Origin: Theodoxus fluviatilis
Lineage: Eukaryota; Mollusca; Gastropoda; Cycloneritida; Neritidae
DNA length: 22,500 bases
Direction: 5' to 3'
NCBI GenBank assembly: GCA_034096865.1
Contig: JAWQFJ010016694.1
Coordinates: 7,501-30,000, forward strand
This document shows positions 1-8,903 of the stretch, in pieces. The stretch's first letter is position 1; every line of letters begins with the position of its first letter. The notes beneath the pieces are model-generated. The model ran no database searches. It saw only the letters and a list, made by a program, of their open reading frames with translations, and was not told the DNA's origin. The translations under genes were made by a program, and so were the position numbers.

Positions 1-192
1 TGGTGATAAACTCTTCATGTAAAGCATGGGGTTTTCCCCACACACCATATTATTCCAGTTGACATAAAAACAACCTCAGAATACGTATGTGCAGCTAGCC
101 AACTTATGTTGTACTGTTTACCTAGAGACCACTTGACAAAGGATTTGCATTAAAAGGCAATACAGCATTTCGAATTTGGCATGTCCTTGCAG

Positions 193-300
193 ACCCGTGT
201 GCGGGGGAGACGTGCAGCGGGCATGGCAACTGCCTCGGTGCGGGAGGCACCAAGAAATGCGTGTGTGACGTGGGCTACACGGACACGCACTGCCAGACCG
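193..300 (+). CDS. EGF-like domain exon 1 of an extracellular multidomain gene (partial gene)
   Basis: This 108-nt exon is bounded by a good acceptor (tccttgcag) and donor (gtacgtg). Its only sensible frame starts with two bases of a split codon, so both ends are phase 1. It encodes one complete EGF-like module with six cysteines in the classic order: C-x4-C, then a GHGNC box, then CVC followed by a GY turn and a final Cys. EGF modules are extracellular, disulfide-bonded protein-binding units, and phase 1-1 exons are their usual genomic form. The long frame that starts at 181 is out of phase with this reading and is not the gene. The next exon (898-1008) joins in frame and encodes a second EGF module. 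Earlier exons must lie before the window. The domain is seen directly; its use in this gene is inferred from phase continuity. Confidence 0.85.
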
Positions 301-570
301 GTACGTGATCTGACCACGTCATGTCCGGCCACAATGCCACTGTCCAGCATAAGTACTGACATCAATATAAATATATCAAAGGAGAACCTAACTCTGGATA
401 GATGCCAGATTCAACCTGTGGCCTTTCATTATTGCTGAATGCAAGAGTTGTTTTTTTTCCTTGATGATTGGTTTGTTTCGGGGATGGGTGCGTGGGAGGA
501 AAGGGTTGGGGTGGGATGCATGGAACAGGATTTCGCTTTGTGCTTTTGATGAAAAGCAAAAGAGGAGGAG

Positions 571-686
<116 letters not shown>

Positions 687-774
687 ATATCATGGTAATT
701 ATACATTCCATCTCACTAGCCACTTTCTATATTGACACCTTTGAAGGCTTCGATTATATGCTCTCTTTTTTTTT

Positions 775-834
775 GGGGGGGGGACTCTGGGCGGGAGGGG
801 GGGGGCTGCGGGGGGGGGGGGGGGGAGGGAGGGA
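775..834 (+). repeat. G-run tract with quadruplex potential
   Basis: Several uninterrupted G runs, one of about 15 G, are separated by short spacers (actctgg, ctgc, agg). The tract directly follows a T run and ends about 64 nt upstream of the splice acceptor of the second EGF exon. In the plus-strand transcript the G runs would be in the RNA. Confidence 0.9.
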
Positions 835-897
835 TCTACGCCACTTCTGATTAATTTACTATACACAAACACCGCAATGAATTTACCTTTATCACAG

Positions 898-1008
898 TGG
901 TTTGCCGCGGATCGCTGTCGTGCCTCTACGACGGCCAGTGTCCAGCTGACCCCACTGCCCAGGCCTGTACGTGTCCTCTGGGACGGTCAGGGAGCAGATG
1001 CGATGAGA
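898..1008 (+). CDS. EGF-like domain exon 2
   Basis: A 111-nt phase 1-1 exon lies between the acceptor atcacag and the donor gagagtaagtg (gtaagt). The last base of the previous exon (G) plus TG restores a Val codon and continues into VCRGSLSC. It encodes a second compact six-cysteine EGF-like module with cysteines at VC, SC, QC, AC, TC and RC; the CTCP segment before the last loop is typical of the fold. Other frames through this region, such as the ORF 877-1326, do not respect the splice sites and are rejected. The exon ends with one base (A) of a codon, so the next exon must begin in phase 1. The exon at 2015 meets that requirement. Confidence 0.83.
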
Positions 1009-2014
1009 GTAAGTGCCAAGGCTAACGTCTTTGCCTTGCACACACACACACACTGCACACACACACTGCACACACACACACACTGCAGGCACGCTCACAT
1101 TGCCGCAAATTCTCTGCGACAGAAAAGGTTATCCTGTGGTGGTTATGAGCAGGGTGGCGTGACACCGTTGTCTCTGAAAACATTGATCTTTTCACTTGGC
1201 ATCTTCTGGTCACTTGCTGAACACCAGATCATTTCCGATGATACGGAAACGATTGACAGATTACTTTACTCAATAGTAAAATGCCAAAGAAAAAAATGTA
1301 CATCAGCTTTCCATGAACTGCTATGATGATCTTGTTTAATTTGCAAACGACGCCTTCACTGCAACCGACACAGCAGATGTGCGAATGGTAACGAACTAGA
1401 CGAGGAAAAAAACAAACCCCAATGGTTTTCATACATCGTATCCTACCACACTGCTCATCGTCATATAAATGTTCCTAAAAGTCTTTGCTGAAGAGTTACC
1501 ACAACGTTTCATCACAGTCGGAGACGGGTTTCATTAACAGAGGTTGATATTTCCTTAACAAACTAACAGAACTACATTTAATTTGAAATAAGATTGTTTT
1601 AATGCTACACATGATACGTTATTTTGCTAAAGATACATAATCAAGTACGTTTACACGTACAAGTCCTTGATAAACCTAGGATTGGAAGTCGTGTATTAAT
1701 TTCTACAGCGGTGAAAGGTGATCAACTGATGAAACACGTGCTTTGAAGATTCCCATTGGCGCCAATATGTGATTTGACCCACATCCTCTGATCGTGGTTC
1801 TAGCACAAAGAGTTAAGAAGCTGAATATCTCTCCATAAGGTGAGACAACCGTATTCACGATGCCGTGTCATTCAACAGTTCAACAGGTGCAAATATACAA
1901 GTGCTGCCACCTAATATGTCATGTGAATACGTTTCTCAATCCATCCTCAGCTCTGTCCATCCTCTCCTTACTGCGATGAGTGGCTTTAGTAGACTCGTTC
2001 TCTTTTTTCACCAG
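1009..2014 (+). other. Intron 2
   Basis: An interrupted CA microsatellite lies at about 1037-1085 (runs of ca broken by ctgc). The remaining roughly 900 bases look like unique, AT-leaning intron sequence. I see no further exon, element or RNA gene in it. The intron ends in a strong pyrimidine tract and acceptor (ttctcttttttcaccag). Confidence 0.65.
1037..1085. repeat. (CA)n microsatellite, interrupted by ctgc
   Basis: Runs of ca dinucleotides broken three times by ctgc give the local pattern cacacacactgcacacacac. Confidence 0.9.
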
Positions 2015-2067
2015 GTGCCACTGACGGCGGCAAAACTGCTTTGAAAAGCGGCGTCGACGAGTCAAAG
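2015..2067 (+). CDS. Probable linker exon (phase 1 to 0) before the first cassette
   Basis: The acceptor ttttttcaccag is strong, and of the three frames only the phase-1 frame demanded by the previous exon stays open. It encodes a short Gly/Ser/Lys/Asp-rich stretch (starting ATDGGKTALKS) with no cysteine, which suits a flexible linker between the EGF modules and the next domain. The 3' end is uncertain. Ending at 2067 (caaag|gttgta) gives the phase 0 that the next exon needs, but that donor is weak. Ending at 2095 (ggaca|gtgagt) uses a much stronger donor but gives phase 1, which runs into a TGA in the next exon and would need a further undetected exon. The counterpart linker of the second cassette (8904-8929) also runs from phase 1 to phase 0. 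Confidence 0.55.
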
Positions 2068-2702
2068 GTTGTATCCATTGTGTGTTTTCGGGACAGTGAG
2101 TCTCACCAAGCTTGTTGTTATTGTTGATGTTGTTGCTGTTAATTGTTCTCCTTTGCATGAATTTTGGGTCCATACATCATTTACTGCTTTTGCTAGAGGC
2201 AACTACTGTTGGTTTATTGGTGGTATCAATGTTGAAACGGCAATCTTTTCGTGCTAATAATTATCAGCAGCAACTTTCGTCCGGGAAAGACTTCGTAATC
2301 AGATAATAATTTACGACAGTAAATCTTATCGAGACCTCTATCTCTGGTAGACGTAATGCATGAAATGACACATTGCTTCACAGTAGACACGTCCGTGCAC
2401 GCACACATTAAGTCTGCGCACTTACCCAGGTTCATGCGTAAAGGCGTATGCACACACGCATGAACGGTGACATGCACGAACCCTACACAGGCATGCAGAG
2501 GCGCGCAGAGCACGCACTCGCGTGATAGGGAGCTGTGGACGCTTGAGGGACTTTAATATTGAATACCTCTATCATGGGCGATCCCAAACACCCAACCACT
2601 AGCCAATACTGTAGCACTCGTTATTTTGTATTGAGCTGAACTCATCGAGTATGATGGAGATTCTCGCTCTAACCTTGCTTCACCTTTGGTTGTATCCTGC
2701 AG
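2068..2702 (+). other. Intron 3
   Basis: About 635 bases without a recognisable element. GTT/TTG-rich sequence lies at 2110-2150 and a mildly CA-rich patch at 2395-2515. No exon was seen here, although a missed linker exon is possible if the alternative donor at 2096 is the real one. It ends in ggttgtatcctgcag. Confidence 0.55.
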
Positions 2703-2797
2703 CCTTTCTTCACTGTGCCCACCGTCAGGACGGGAGCTGAGATCCACTGCAACGTTGGAGACACGTGCAAGGTGCCTCTCCACATCACATTCCCCAT
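2703..2797 (+). CDS. Exon A1: first part of cysteine-paired module, copy 1
   Basis: A 95-nt exon from the acceptor tgtatcctgcag to the donor ccccat|gtgagt. Phase 0 at the start and phase 2 at the end. It encodes FTVPTVRTGAEIHCNVGDTC and a following KVPLHITFP segment. The pattern hydrophobic-x-C-x4-C followed by alternating hydrophobic residues recurs in exon A2 (9540-9649: KILCTDTTACRLKM), which has the same phases, so the two are taken as repeats of one extracellular module. The phase-1 frame has an early TGA, so phase 0 is required at the start. I do not recognise a named family; a secreted beta-sandwich domain with an N-terminal disulfide is the likely fold (inference). Confidence 0.75.
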
Positions 2798-3567
2798 GTG
2801 AGTGTCTAAGGAAAAAGTTACTCGGGACACTTTACCCCCATCCCCGGTCACAGGTTAAAACATTCCACAGCCAGGCGCCAAGTATGAGTCATAATGTAAA
2901 TATGGGACGGGTGAAATACACTTTTATAATATAATTTGGGCAAAGTGTGCAGATGTCAGAAACGTCGTTTTCTATTTTAAACATCAATATCATAAGTGTA
3001 ACTCCATTGCTGGGTTCAATTTGCAGAAGTAGGACAACGTCGTGCGGACACATGATCCGCGCTGGCGCCTGGCTGCGGAATTCTTACCCCTTTTGCACAG
3101 CATTTCAGCTGAACAATGTTTGACGTTTTCAAAGTTTTTTCGTGGCGTGTGTCTGTTTTGATTCTGTTTCATTTGTCAGCCTTGTCATACATGGTAAGTT
3201 CCATTTGCTTCAGTGAATAGACCATTCCATCATACCATTATTTTCTCACCCTGTTGCGCAAGCATTTGTTTGTTCTTACTTCTTACAGTCGTATCTATCT
3301 TGGCATTGCTTCTTGTGGTGCTCTCTGTGTTCATTTTGTCTATGCTCCTCTTGTGATCTTATCCCGTTCCATTCTCTTCTTCCTCTTACTGGTTCGTTAC
3401 CACTAGAGATTTCTGAGCAGTGTCAGCCTCCAAAAACTTCTTATTTCTTTGAACCCCGCTTTTTCTTGTCTTCCTAGTCTATATTTTGCGTATCACCCGA
3501 CTTCTATGTCTTCTACTCTTCCTTCCCCTGCTTCTCCATCAACTCTGCTTGCATTCTGAACACAGAG

Positions 3568-4577
3568 ATATAGTATCTCTGACACAGGTTGGTCACGTGA
3601 CTTCGGCTCCACATTCCAATGATTTTACCAATCAAAATTCAACATGATCAGAAGACCATTGAGAGTAAAAAGAGGCGATTCTATTTCATTCCAATTATTT
3701 ATCCCGATAGATAAACACAAATTTGATGTTCTAATAAAACTAATATATGAGATTTTCAGGAAATCATTTGAGAACTACTTTTAGCGCGAACGTCGTCTAA
3801 AAGGTTGCAAACTGCCTTGAGCACGTGCGATTGTGTATATAGTAATACACGCAATCTTTGGACCTACTATAAACACAGCGAAAAGGATTCCTATGGCTCC
3901 GGGCTGGTTTCGTGAATCTATGGTTATACTCTCGCAAGTAATTGCTTTCTGGCCGGAACCTGTGGTCTAACTGCCTTCACACTGTTTGACGAGCTCCACA
4001 CTTCGATCATTCGTGTATCGACTGATGGAGTCAGTAAGTGATTTAACCTACATTCCGTCTGTGTTGAACGTTAATCAAATGGAAGTTTCTTTTGTAGGAA
4101 TCCGTCCGATTCCGAAGTTCGATATTATCGGATAGCTCAGAAGCAGTTTTTCTAAGTTTAATCCTTCTAAGCATACATTAAATTAATGATTCCTCATCAG
4201 CAAAAGCACTCAGCGGGTTTCTGTGTGTATCGGTCCAAATGATTATGCAGACGGGATTGGTTGCATTACTCGCTCAATGAAGTATAAATATTGCTGTTGT
4301 ATTCAAAGTCCTTATAATTAGTAGAGTTCACAATATTACACTCTTGTGATTCGAATTTTACCGCATACAAGTTTTACATTCATGGGAAATCGATGTTTAG
4401 AAAATGAATTGACGAAAAGATGGCTGACAGTATCGAGTGTAACACAACAAGCGGAGGAATACACTCACGATGTGATATGGCATTCAGCGTGGCTGAGACT
4501 CTGTGTTCAGAACGGTGGTATGCATGTTATGGAAGATTTAAGGCTATCACGTGACCAACCTGTTGCTGAGACTATAT
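3568..4577. mobile_element. Candidate MITE-like element with about 32-bp imperfect inverted ends
   Basis: The left end (atatagt at 3568-3574, acaggttggtcacgtga at 3584-3600) is the inverse of the right end (tcacgtgaccaacctgt at 4547-4563, actatat at 4571-4577). There is a 17-bp perfect core and a 7-bp outer match; the spacers between them differ by 2 bp. The roughly 1-kb interior has no transposase-like ORF, so it would be non-autonomous. I cannot find a convincing target-site duplication, so the exact ends are uncertain. Confidence 0.5.
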
Positions 4578-4614
4578 TCACTAGTCTCAGCCACGCTGAA
4601 TGCTCTGCTTGTTG
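4445..4614. repeat. Fold-back inverted repeat (20-bp perfect stem plus 12-bp outer stem)
   Basis: CATTCAGCGTGGCTGAGACT at 4481-4500 is perfectly inverted at 4583-4602. Farther out, caacaagcggag (4445-4456) matches the inverse of ctctgcttgttg (4603-4614) with one mismatch, after a 24-bp insertion in the left arm. The 82-bp loop contains the right end of the 3568-4577 element, and a third copy of gctgagacta (4565-4574) forms a short hairpin with 4582-4591. Confidence 0.8.
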
Positions 4615-4626
4615 CCTCTACCCCTA

Positions 4627-4635
4627 GTACAACTG
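4627..4635. repeat. Left target-site duplication GTACAACTG
   Basis: Identical to 5533-5541 at the other side of the 897-bp element. Confidence 0.85.
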
Positions 4636-5532
4636 ATATGCGGCTAAACACAGCTGTGCACTCCCGGCGTCACCGCTTATGATTGGCCGGTTTGTGTCAC
4701 GTGACTGTGATAGTTTCGTCTGCAACTCGTACTTACGTTATGATCGCCGTAGTTTGATGTTTACTTCGTCCGCTGAACGCTGCCAAGACTAATGCCCAAA
4801 TGAATGAAATTTGATGCTTTCTGTCGTCTGATGAACACGCGCGTATGAAGAAAATTGATGTTTTTGACACTGTGCAGGCTCTATTTGCGTATTTACAATG
4901 TTATTTTGTGTTGTATGTTGTAGCAGTCGTGTCAGTGTTTGAATTGTAAAATAATTTATTTAGGTCATTATTTGAATTTAATGTGGATTTTGTTATACCT
5001 GAATTGTCCTGAATTGTGGCCAGTTGAGAAAATAGAGAAGATACATGTATAGAATCAATAAAATGCAACAAGGTAAACTAGAATCTCAGTATAAGTTTCA
5101 GACAAATTTCCATGAAGCAATGCTGCATGACCTGAAATACATGTACATTATTATCATTTTAATAGTATTTATTATGTTCTACTGTATGCATTTTGTTGTT
5201 TAGACTGCAAGTGTAACTTTTCTGACTTGCGTTCCACTCAACACATTTTTGACCTGGTGGACATGTTACATACACGTACTCGATTAATTGACTCGATTAA
5301 ATTGAACTGATGTATTTGATATACATTTGTATTAATCCTGAAAAATTATGAAATCATATTTCATTCATTCGCGCATTAGTCTTGGCAGCGTTCAGCGGAC
5401 GAAGTAAACATCAAACTACGGCTACCATAACGTAAGTACGAGTTGCAGACGAAACTATCAGAGTCACGTGACACGAACCGGCCAATCAGAAGCGGTGACG
5501 CCGGGAGTGCATAGCTGTGGTTAGCCGCATGT
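4636..5532. mobile_element. Non-autonomous DNA transposon with 181-bp terminal inverted repeats, Mutator-like by structure
   Basis: The left arm, about 4636-4816, and the right arm, about 5352-5532, are inverse copies along their whole length with roughly a dozen differences. Both ends are flanked by the same 9 bp, GTACAACTG (4627-4635 and 5533-5541), a target-site duplication. The 535-bp centre is AT-rich and lacks a coding frame of any size. Long terminal repeats plus a 9-bp duplication are features of non-autonomous Mutator-like elements. If the true duplication is 8 bp, hAT or P-like elements are possible. The arms are still about 94% alike, so the insertion is not very old. Each arm carries an ATTGGCC box and a GTCACGTGAC palindrome. 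Confidence 0.88.
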
Positions 5533-5541
5533 GTACAACTG
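5533..5541. repeat. Right target-site duplication GTACAACTG
   Basis: Identical to 4627-4635; it directly follows the end of the right inverted repeat. Confidence 0.85.
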
Positions 5542-5639
5542 TTCTCCCTTTTTTTCCTGCTCTTACCTCTGCTACTCCCGCTTTTGGGCCTTGGCAGTCC
5601 TCAAGTATCTGTTGCTGCTGCTTTTCCTGCACCTGCCTT

Positions 5640-5739
5640 TCCTGCGCCTCCTCCGTCCCCCCCGTCCCCTTCACCTCCTTCTGTAGCCACTTCCCCTGCT
5701 CCTCCTCCTCCTCCCCCGCCCCCCCCCCCCCCCCCCCCC
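5640..5739. repeat. C-rich tract ending in an uninterrupted run of about 21 C
   Basis: CTC/CCT triplet-like sequence leads into a pure C run at 5719-5739. Proline-rich and glycine-rich ORFs across it are artefacts of composition. Confidence 0.9.
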
Positions 5740-5917
5740 TTCGCGCCGGCCACTACCCTACTCATTTCAGCCCCGTCCCTCGTTTTCTTCTTTCCCTCCA
5801 CTTTTTCTTTCCCTCCTTCTATTCATGGTCGTTGTAATTGTCGCGGTCGATCGCCGTCGGGTCGTGCCATTATCACTACCACTAAATAACCCAGAGACTA
5901 CCACCTTCATCGCCACC

Positions 5918-6000
5918 ACTCCCCCTCCCTCTCCCTCCCCCTCTCTCCCCCTTCCCCTCCCTCCCCCCTCCCCCTCCCTCCCCCTCCCTCTCCCTCCCTT
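5918..6000. repeat. CCCTCC/CCCTCT polypyrimidine tract
   Basis: About 80 bases of only C and T, ending about 35 nt before the acceptor of exon B1. On the minus strand it is a G-run tract. Confidence 0.92.
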
Positions 6001-6034
6001 TGTACTCGTGCATACTCTTGCCTTGCTGTGGCAG

Positions 6035-6175
6035 TTCGGCCAATTTGACGGTGGACCCGCTGCCTGTCGGGATAGAGGCCAGGGCAGTGCCAGCACAGGA
6101 CGGAGGCATGCTGACATTGCAGCCACACAGGCCAGGGCAGCATCGGCTCTGCGTGGCCCTCTCTGAAAATGCACA
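6035..6175 (+). CDS. Exon B1: middle part of cysteine-paired module, copy 1
   Basis: A 141-nt exon from the acceptor tgctgtggcag to the donor gcaca|gtgagc. Phase 2 at both ends. The AT left by exon A1 plus its first T gives Ile, then ANLTVDPLPVGIEARAV and, near the end, TLQPHRPGQHRLCVALSENA. The second half matches exon B2 (10560-10685), where the same position reads DVLLQPSGIDEPVCLQA and the phases are also 2-2. The shape (hydrophobic strand, P-x-x-x-G turn, then hydrophobic-C-hydrophobic-x-A) resembles the last strands of Ig- or cadherin-like beta sandwiches (inference). An NLT sequon is present at its start. Confidence 0.8.
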
Positions 6176-6307
6176 GTGAGCACTCACGCGACGTCATCAT
6201 CGTTCGCTTCCTAAGTGTACAGCATTAATAGCACTGCTGGAATATGCGTTTATGCTAATATGTTAAACCTACGCGTGTTGCTGAATTGCTTGTGTACAAG
6301 TGAGCTT

Positions 6308-6321
6308 GTGTGTGTGTGGTT

Positions 6322-6401
<80 letters not shown>
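6308..6401. repeat. (GT)n microsatellite
   Basis: A nearly pure GT run, with one ggtttgtgtttg interruption near the left end, followed by gcgcacg-type sequence. Confidence 0.97.
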
Positions 6402-6404
<3 letters not shown>

Positions 6405-6600
6405 ACGTACACGAGCGCGTTTGTGTGTGCCTACGCGCACGCGTGCTACTGAAGGGTTTGCAGGATATTACTGCCTCGGTGAAATCACTGTGCATTATTC
6501 CAAAATGTACGTACATGATTGCGAATGATAGCTCGTGCTAGTTAACATTCTGATTATATTCAAACAGATGCGATCCGGTGTGATCGACCATTCTAGTTCA

Positions 6601-6657
6601 CTAGAGACTTCCCCTACCGGTGAAAGTGTCTCTAGCCCAGTTGACATCACGTGATAG
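6601..6657. repeat. Hairpin plus ATCACGTGAT palindrome, related to the 4547-4591 element end
   Basis: ctagagac (6601-6608) pairs with gtctctag (6628-6635). A perfect 10-bp palindrome, atcacgtgat, follows at 6646-6655. Read on the minus strand, the order (TATCACGTGA, CAAC, GAGAC, TTCAC, GTCTC) parallels the right end of the element at 4545-4591, which suggests a diverged end of the same family. No partner end was found. Confidence 0.45.
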
Positions 6658-7157
6658 AAGGTTTTCGTCCAAAATATGCAAATGTAGGTCACACGAGGGG
6701 CTTGTGGGATAGCCGATAGCCTGACATATGCCGTTAAAGTAGTTCTAAGACTATTTCGCACAAAACTCTTAACTTACTCTTGTTGAGGCAATAAAAAAGA
6801 GTTTATTCGATAAAGTAAAATGTTTGTGTTGAAATGGAAACAAGTTTTAACATCTGAATGATTTCTGTAAAAAGTGGAGAGAAAAAAGTATCAGAACGAA
6901 CTATTTTTGGCGCAATGCTGTAATGCGAAGGGTCAAGTCTATTGCGCATTCATTGCGAACTGTGCCAGTCACTACTGACTCGGGTTCACAGACTGGTGAT
7001 CGACTTGCATAATAAATCGGTTGTTTCTCATGTGCAAGTGGAAGTACGAAGTGATCCATACAGAATGAATATTAGAAACTCTAAAACAGAGAGAGTGTCA
7101 TATTGTAATATCAATGATCATATGTGATTTTCTGCAAAGATCTTACTTAAATTTCAG

Positions 7158-7204
7158 ACCCGTTAACGATCGTGTCTGCTACTCAGTCAATGTGGGTGAG
7201 GCAG
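7158..7204 (+). CDS. Exon C1: last part of cysteine-paired module, copy 1
   Basis: A 47-nt exon from the acceptor aaatttcag to the donor gaggcag|gtgagt. Phase 2 at the start and phase 1 at the end. With the CA from exon B1 it continues as Gln, then PVNDRVCYSVNVGEA. The R-x-C-Y-hydrophobic-V strand is shared with exon C2 (17898-17950: AKRCYNVSNV), which has the same two phases. This Cys is likely to pair with the LCV cysteine of exon B1, closing the module (inference). Confidence 0.78.
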
Positions 7205-8903
7205 GTGAGTTTGTATGCAGTTTTCTTAGCATTTCTTTAGGCTTGTACAAATGTATAGTCAAGGCTGCGAATTCTGTGACGTTGGACTGTATAATGAAGT
7301 GATTCCAAGCTTTTCACTGTGTACGCACAGTTTGTCACGAAACTTTCAAAACTTAGTTATAATTGTACATACTTTTATTATTTTCTTTCTTCGTGTTTTT
7401 ACCTCAATGCCTATTTGCCACCGAATCGCCCATGTACTGAGCAGTATTGAATGGTATTGCAGTACAAACCATTTCTTCCTCTATAAAATCTACGATCAAA
7501 TCATATCGTACATAAGAATATGGTTGTGACGACGTCTGATGACATCCCCTGAGGGGAGTCAATGCAGTGTGTAGAAAAAAATTGTCTAGGAAATGGAGTC
7601 TTGACCAACTCATATTTAACAATCATCTGGAACCGTACATCAACCACAAAGACTGATCGGCAGTGAAGCCTCATCCATGCATCATTCCTTTCATCCCTCC
7701 CCCATTCCCCACTCATCCATGCATCCCTCCATTCACCCCTCCCCCATTCTCCAGTCATCCATGCATCCCTCCATTCACCCCTCCCCCATTCTCCAGTCAT
7801 CCATGCATCCCTCCATTTACCCCTCCCCCATTCTCCAGTCATCCATGCATCCCTCCATTCACCCCTCCCCCATTCTCCAGTCATCCATGCATCCCTCCAT
7901 TCACCCCTCCCCCATTCTCCAGTCATCCATGCATCCCTCCATTCACCCCTCCCCCATTCTCCAGTCATCCATGCATCCCTCCATTCACCCCTCCCCCATT
8001 CTCCAGTCATCCATGCATCCCTCCATTCACCCCTTCCCCATTCTCCAGTCATCCATGCATCCCTCCATTCACCCCTCCCCCATTCTCCAGTCATCCATGC
8101 ATCCCACCATTCACCCCTTCCCCATTCTCCAGTCATTCATGCATCCCTCCATTCACCCCTTCCCCATTCTCCAGTCATCCATGCATCCCTCTATTCACCC
8201 CTCCCCCATTCTCCAGTCATCCATGCATCCCTCTATTCACCCCTTCCCCATTCTCCAGTCATCCATGCATCCCTCCATTCACCCCTCCCCCATTCTCCAG
8301 TCATCCATGCATCCCTCCATTTACCCCTCCCCCATTCTCCAGTCATCCATGCATCCCACCATTCACCCCTTACCCATTCTCCAGTCATCCATGCATCCCT
8401 CCATTCACCCCTTCCCCATTCTCCAGTCATCCATGCATCCCTCTATTCACCCCTTCCCCATTCTCCAGTCATCCATGCATCCCTCCATTCACCCCTCCCC
8501 CATTCTCCAGTCATCCATGCATCCCTCCATTTACCCCTCCCCCATTCTCCAGTCATCCATGCATCCCACCATTCACCCCTTACCCATTCTCCAGTCATCC
8601 ATGCATCCCTCCATTCACCCCTTCCCCATTCTCCAGTCATTCATGCATCCCTCCATTCACCCCTCCCCCATTCTCCAGTCATCCATGCATCCCTCCATTC
8701 ACCCCTCACCCATTCTCCAGTCATCCATGCATCCCACCATTCCCACCCCCCTCTATTTATCCATGCATTCCATCTATCCATTTATTCTTGTGTGTGTATT
8801 ATTGATTCATGATTACTTGGAATACTTTTGAATGTATCAGCGGTCGTAAATAAACCTGCACTTTGTAATAGGTATTTTATAATAAACTCACTCTATCCTT
8901 CAG
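7205..8903 (+). other. Intron 6, with a large 42-bp minisatellite
   Basis: 7205-7665 is unique intron sequence without a feature. 7677-8760 is the minisatellite listed separately. 8761-8903 is AT-rich, with two aataaa strings (near 8848 and 8880) that I do not interpret as a gene end because the frame continues in the next exon. It ends in tctatccttcag. Confidence 0.7.
7677..8760. repeat. 42-bp minisatellite, about 25 copies, with 5-unit higher-order duplication
   Basis: The unit core is ccattctccagtcatccatg followed by catccctccattcacccctccc. Because 42 is divisible by 3, all six frames stay largely open and produce long artefact ORFs on both strands (for example 7663-8805 and 7501-8136). 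Units differ by a few substitutions (cacccctcccc, caccccttccc, caccccttacc, tttacccc, cccacc). Variants in units 14-18 recur in the same order in units 19-23, a 210-bp higher-order duplication visible at about 8233-8430 versus 8443-8640. The last unit degenerates at about 8740-8760. Confidence 0.97.

Larger units (their letters stand above)
2798..6034 (+). other. Intron 4, host of inverted-repeat DNA elements
   Basis: A 3.2-kb intron. 2798-3567 is unique sequence with a T/C-rich stretch around 3240-3540; I see no gene there. 3568-4614 contains nested inverted repeats, and 4627-5541 a clear terminal-inverted-repeat element, both listed separately. 5560-6000 is strongly pyrimidine-rich. The intron ends in ttgctgtggcag before exon B1. 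Confidence 0.7.
6176..7157 (+). other. Intron 5
   Basis: Contains a GT microsatellite (6308-6401) and an inverted-repeat fragment (6601-6657). 6660-7157 is AT-leaning unique sequence in which I see nothing coding. It ends in acttaaatttcag. Confidence 0.65.

Noticed and set aside
877..1326. 149-codon ORF over the second EGF exon
   Set aside because: It is in a different frame from the six-cysteine EGF reading and runs through the splice donor and a CA microsatellite.
7677..8760. Regular repeat array that could be mistaken for CRISPR
   Set aside because: The repeats are contiguous 42-bp units with no unique spacers, in intron sequence of an animal-type gene.
7501..8831. Long ORFs on both strands (up to 384 codons) with 14-residue repeats
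   Set aside because: They are open only because the minisatellite unit is 42 bp, a multiple of 3, and lacks stops. Two plus-strand frames and one minus-strand frame are equally open, and no start, splice or flanking support exists.
8845..8886. Two aataaa strings as a possible polyadenylation site
   Set aside because: The area is AT-rich and the coding frame continues into the micro-exon at 8904; no downstream GU-rich element was identified.
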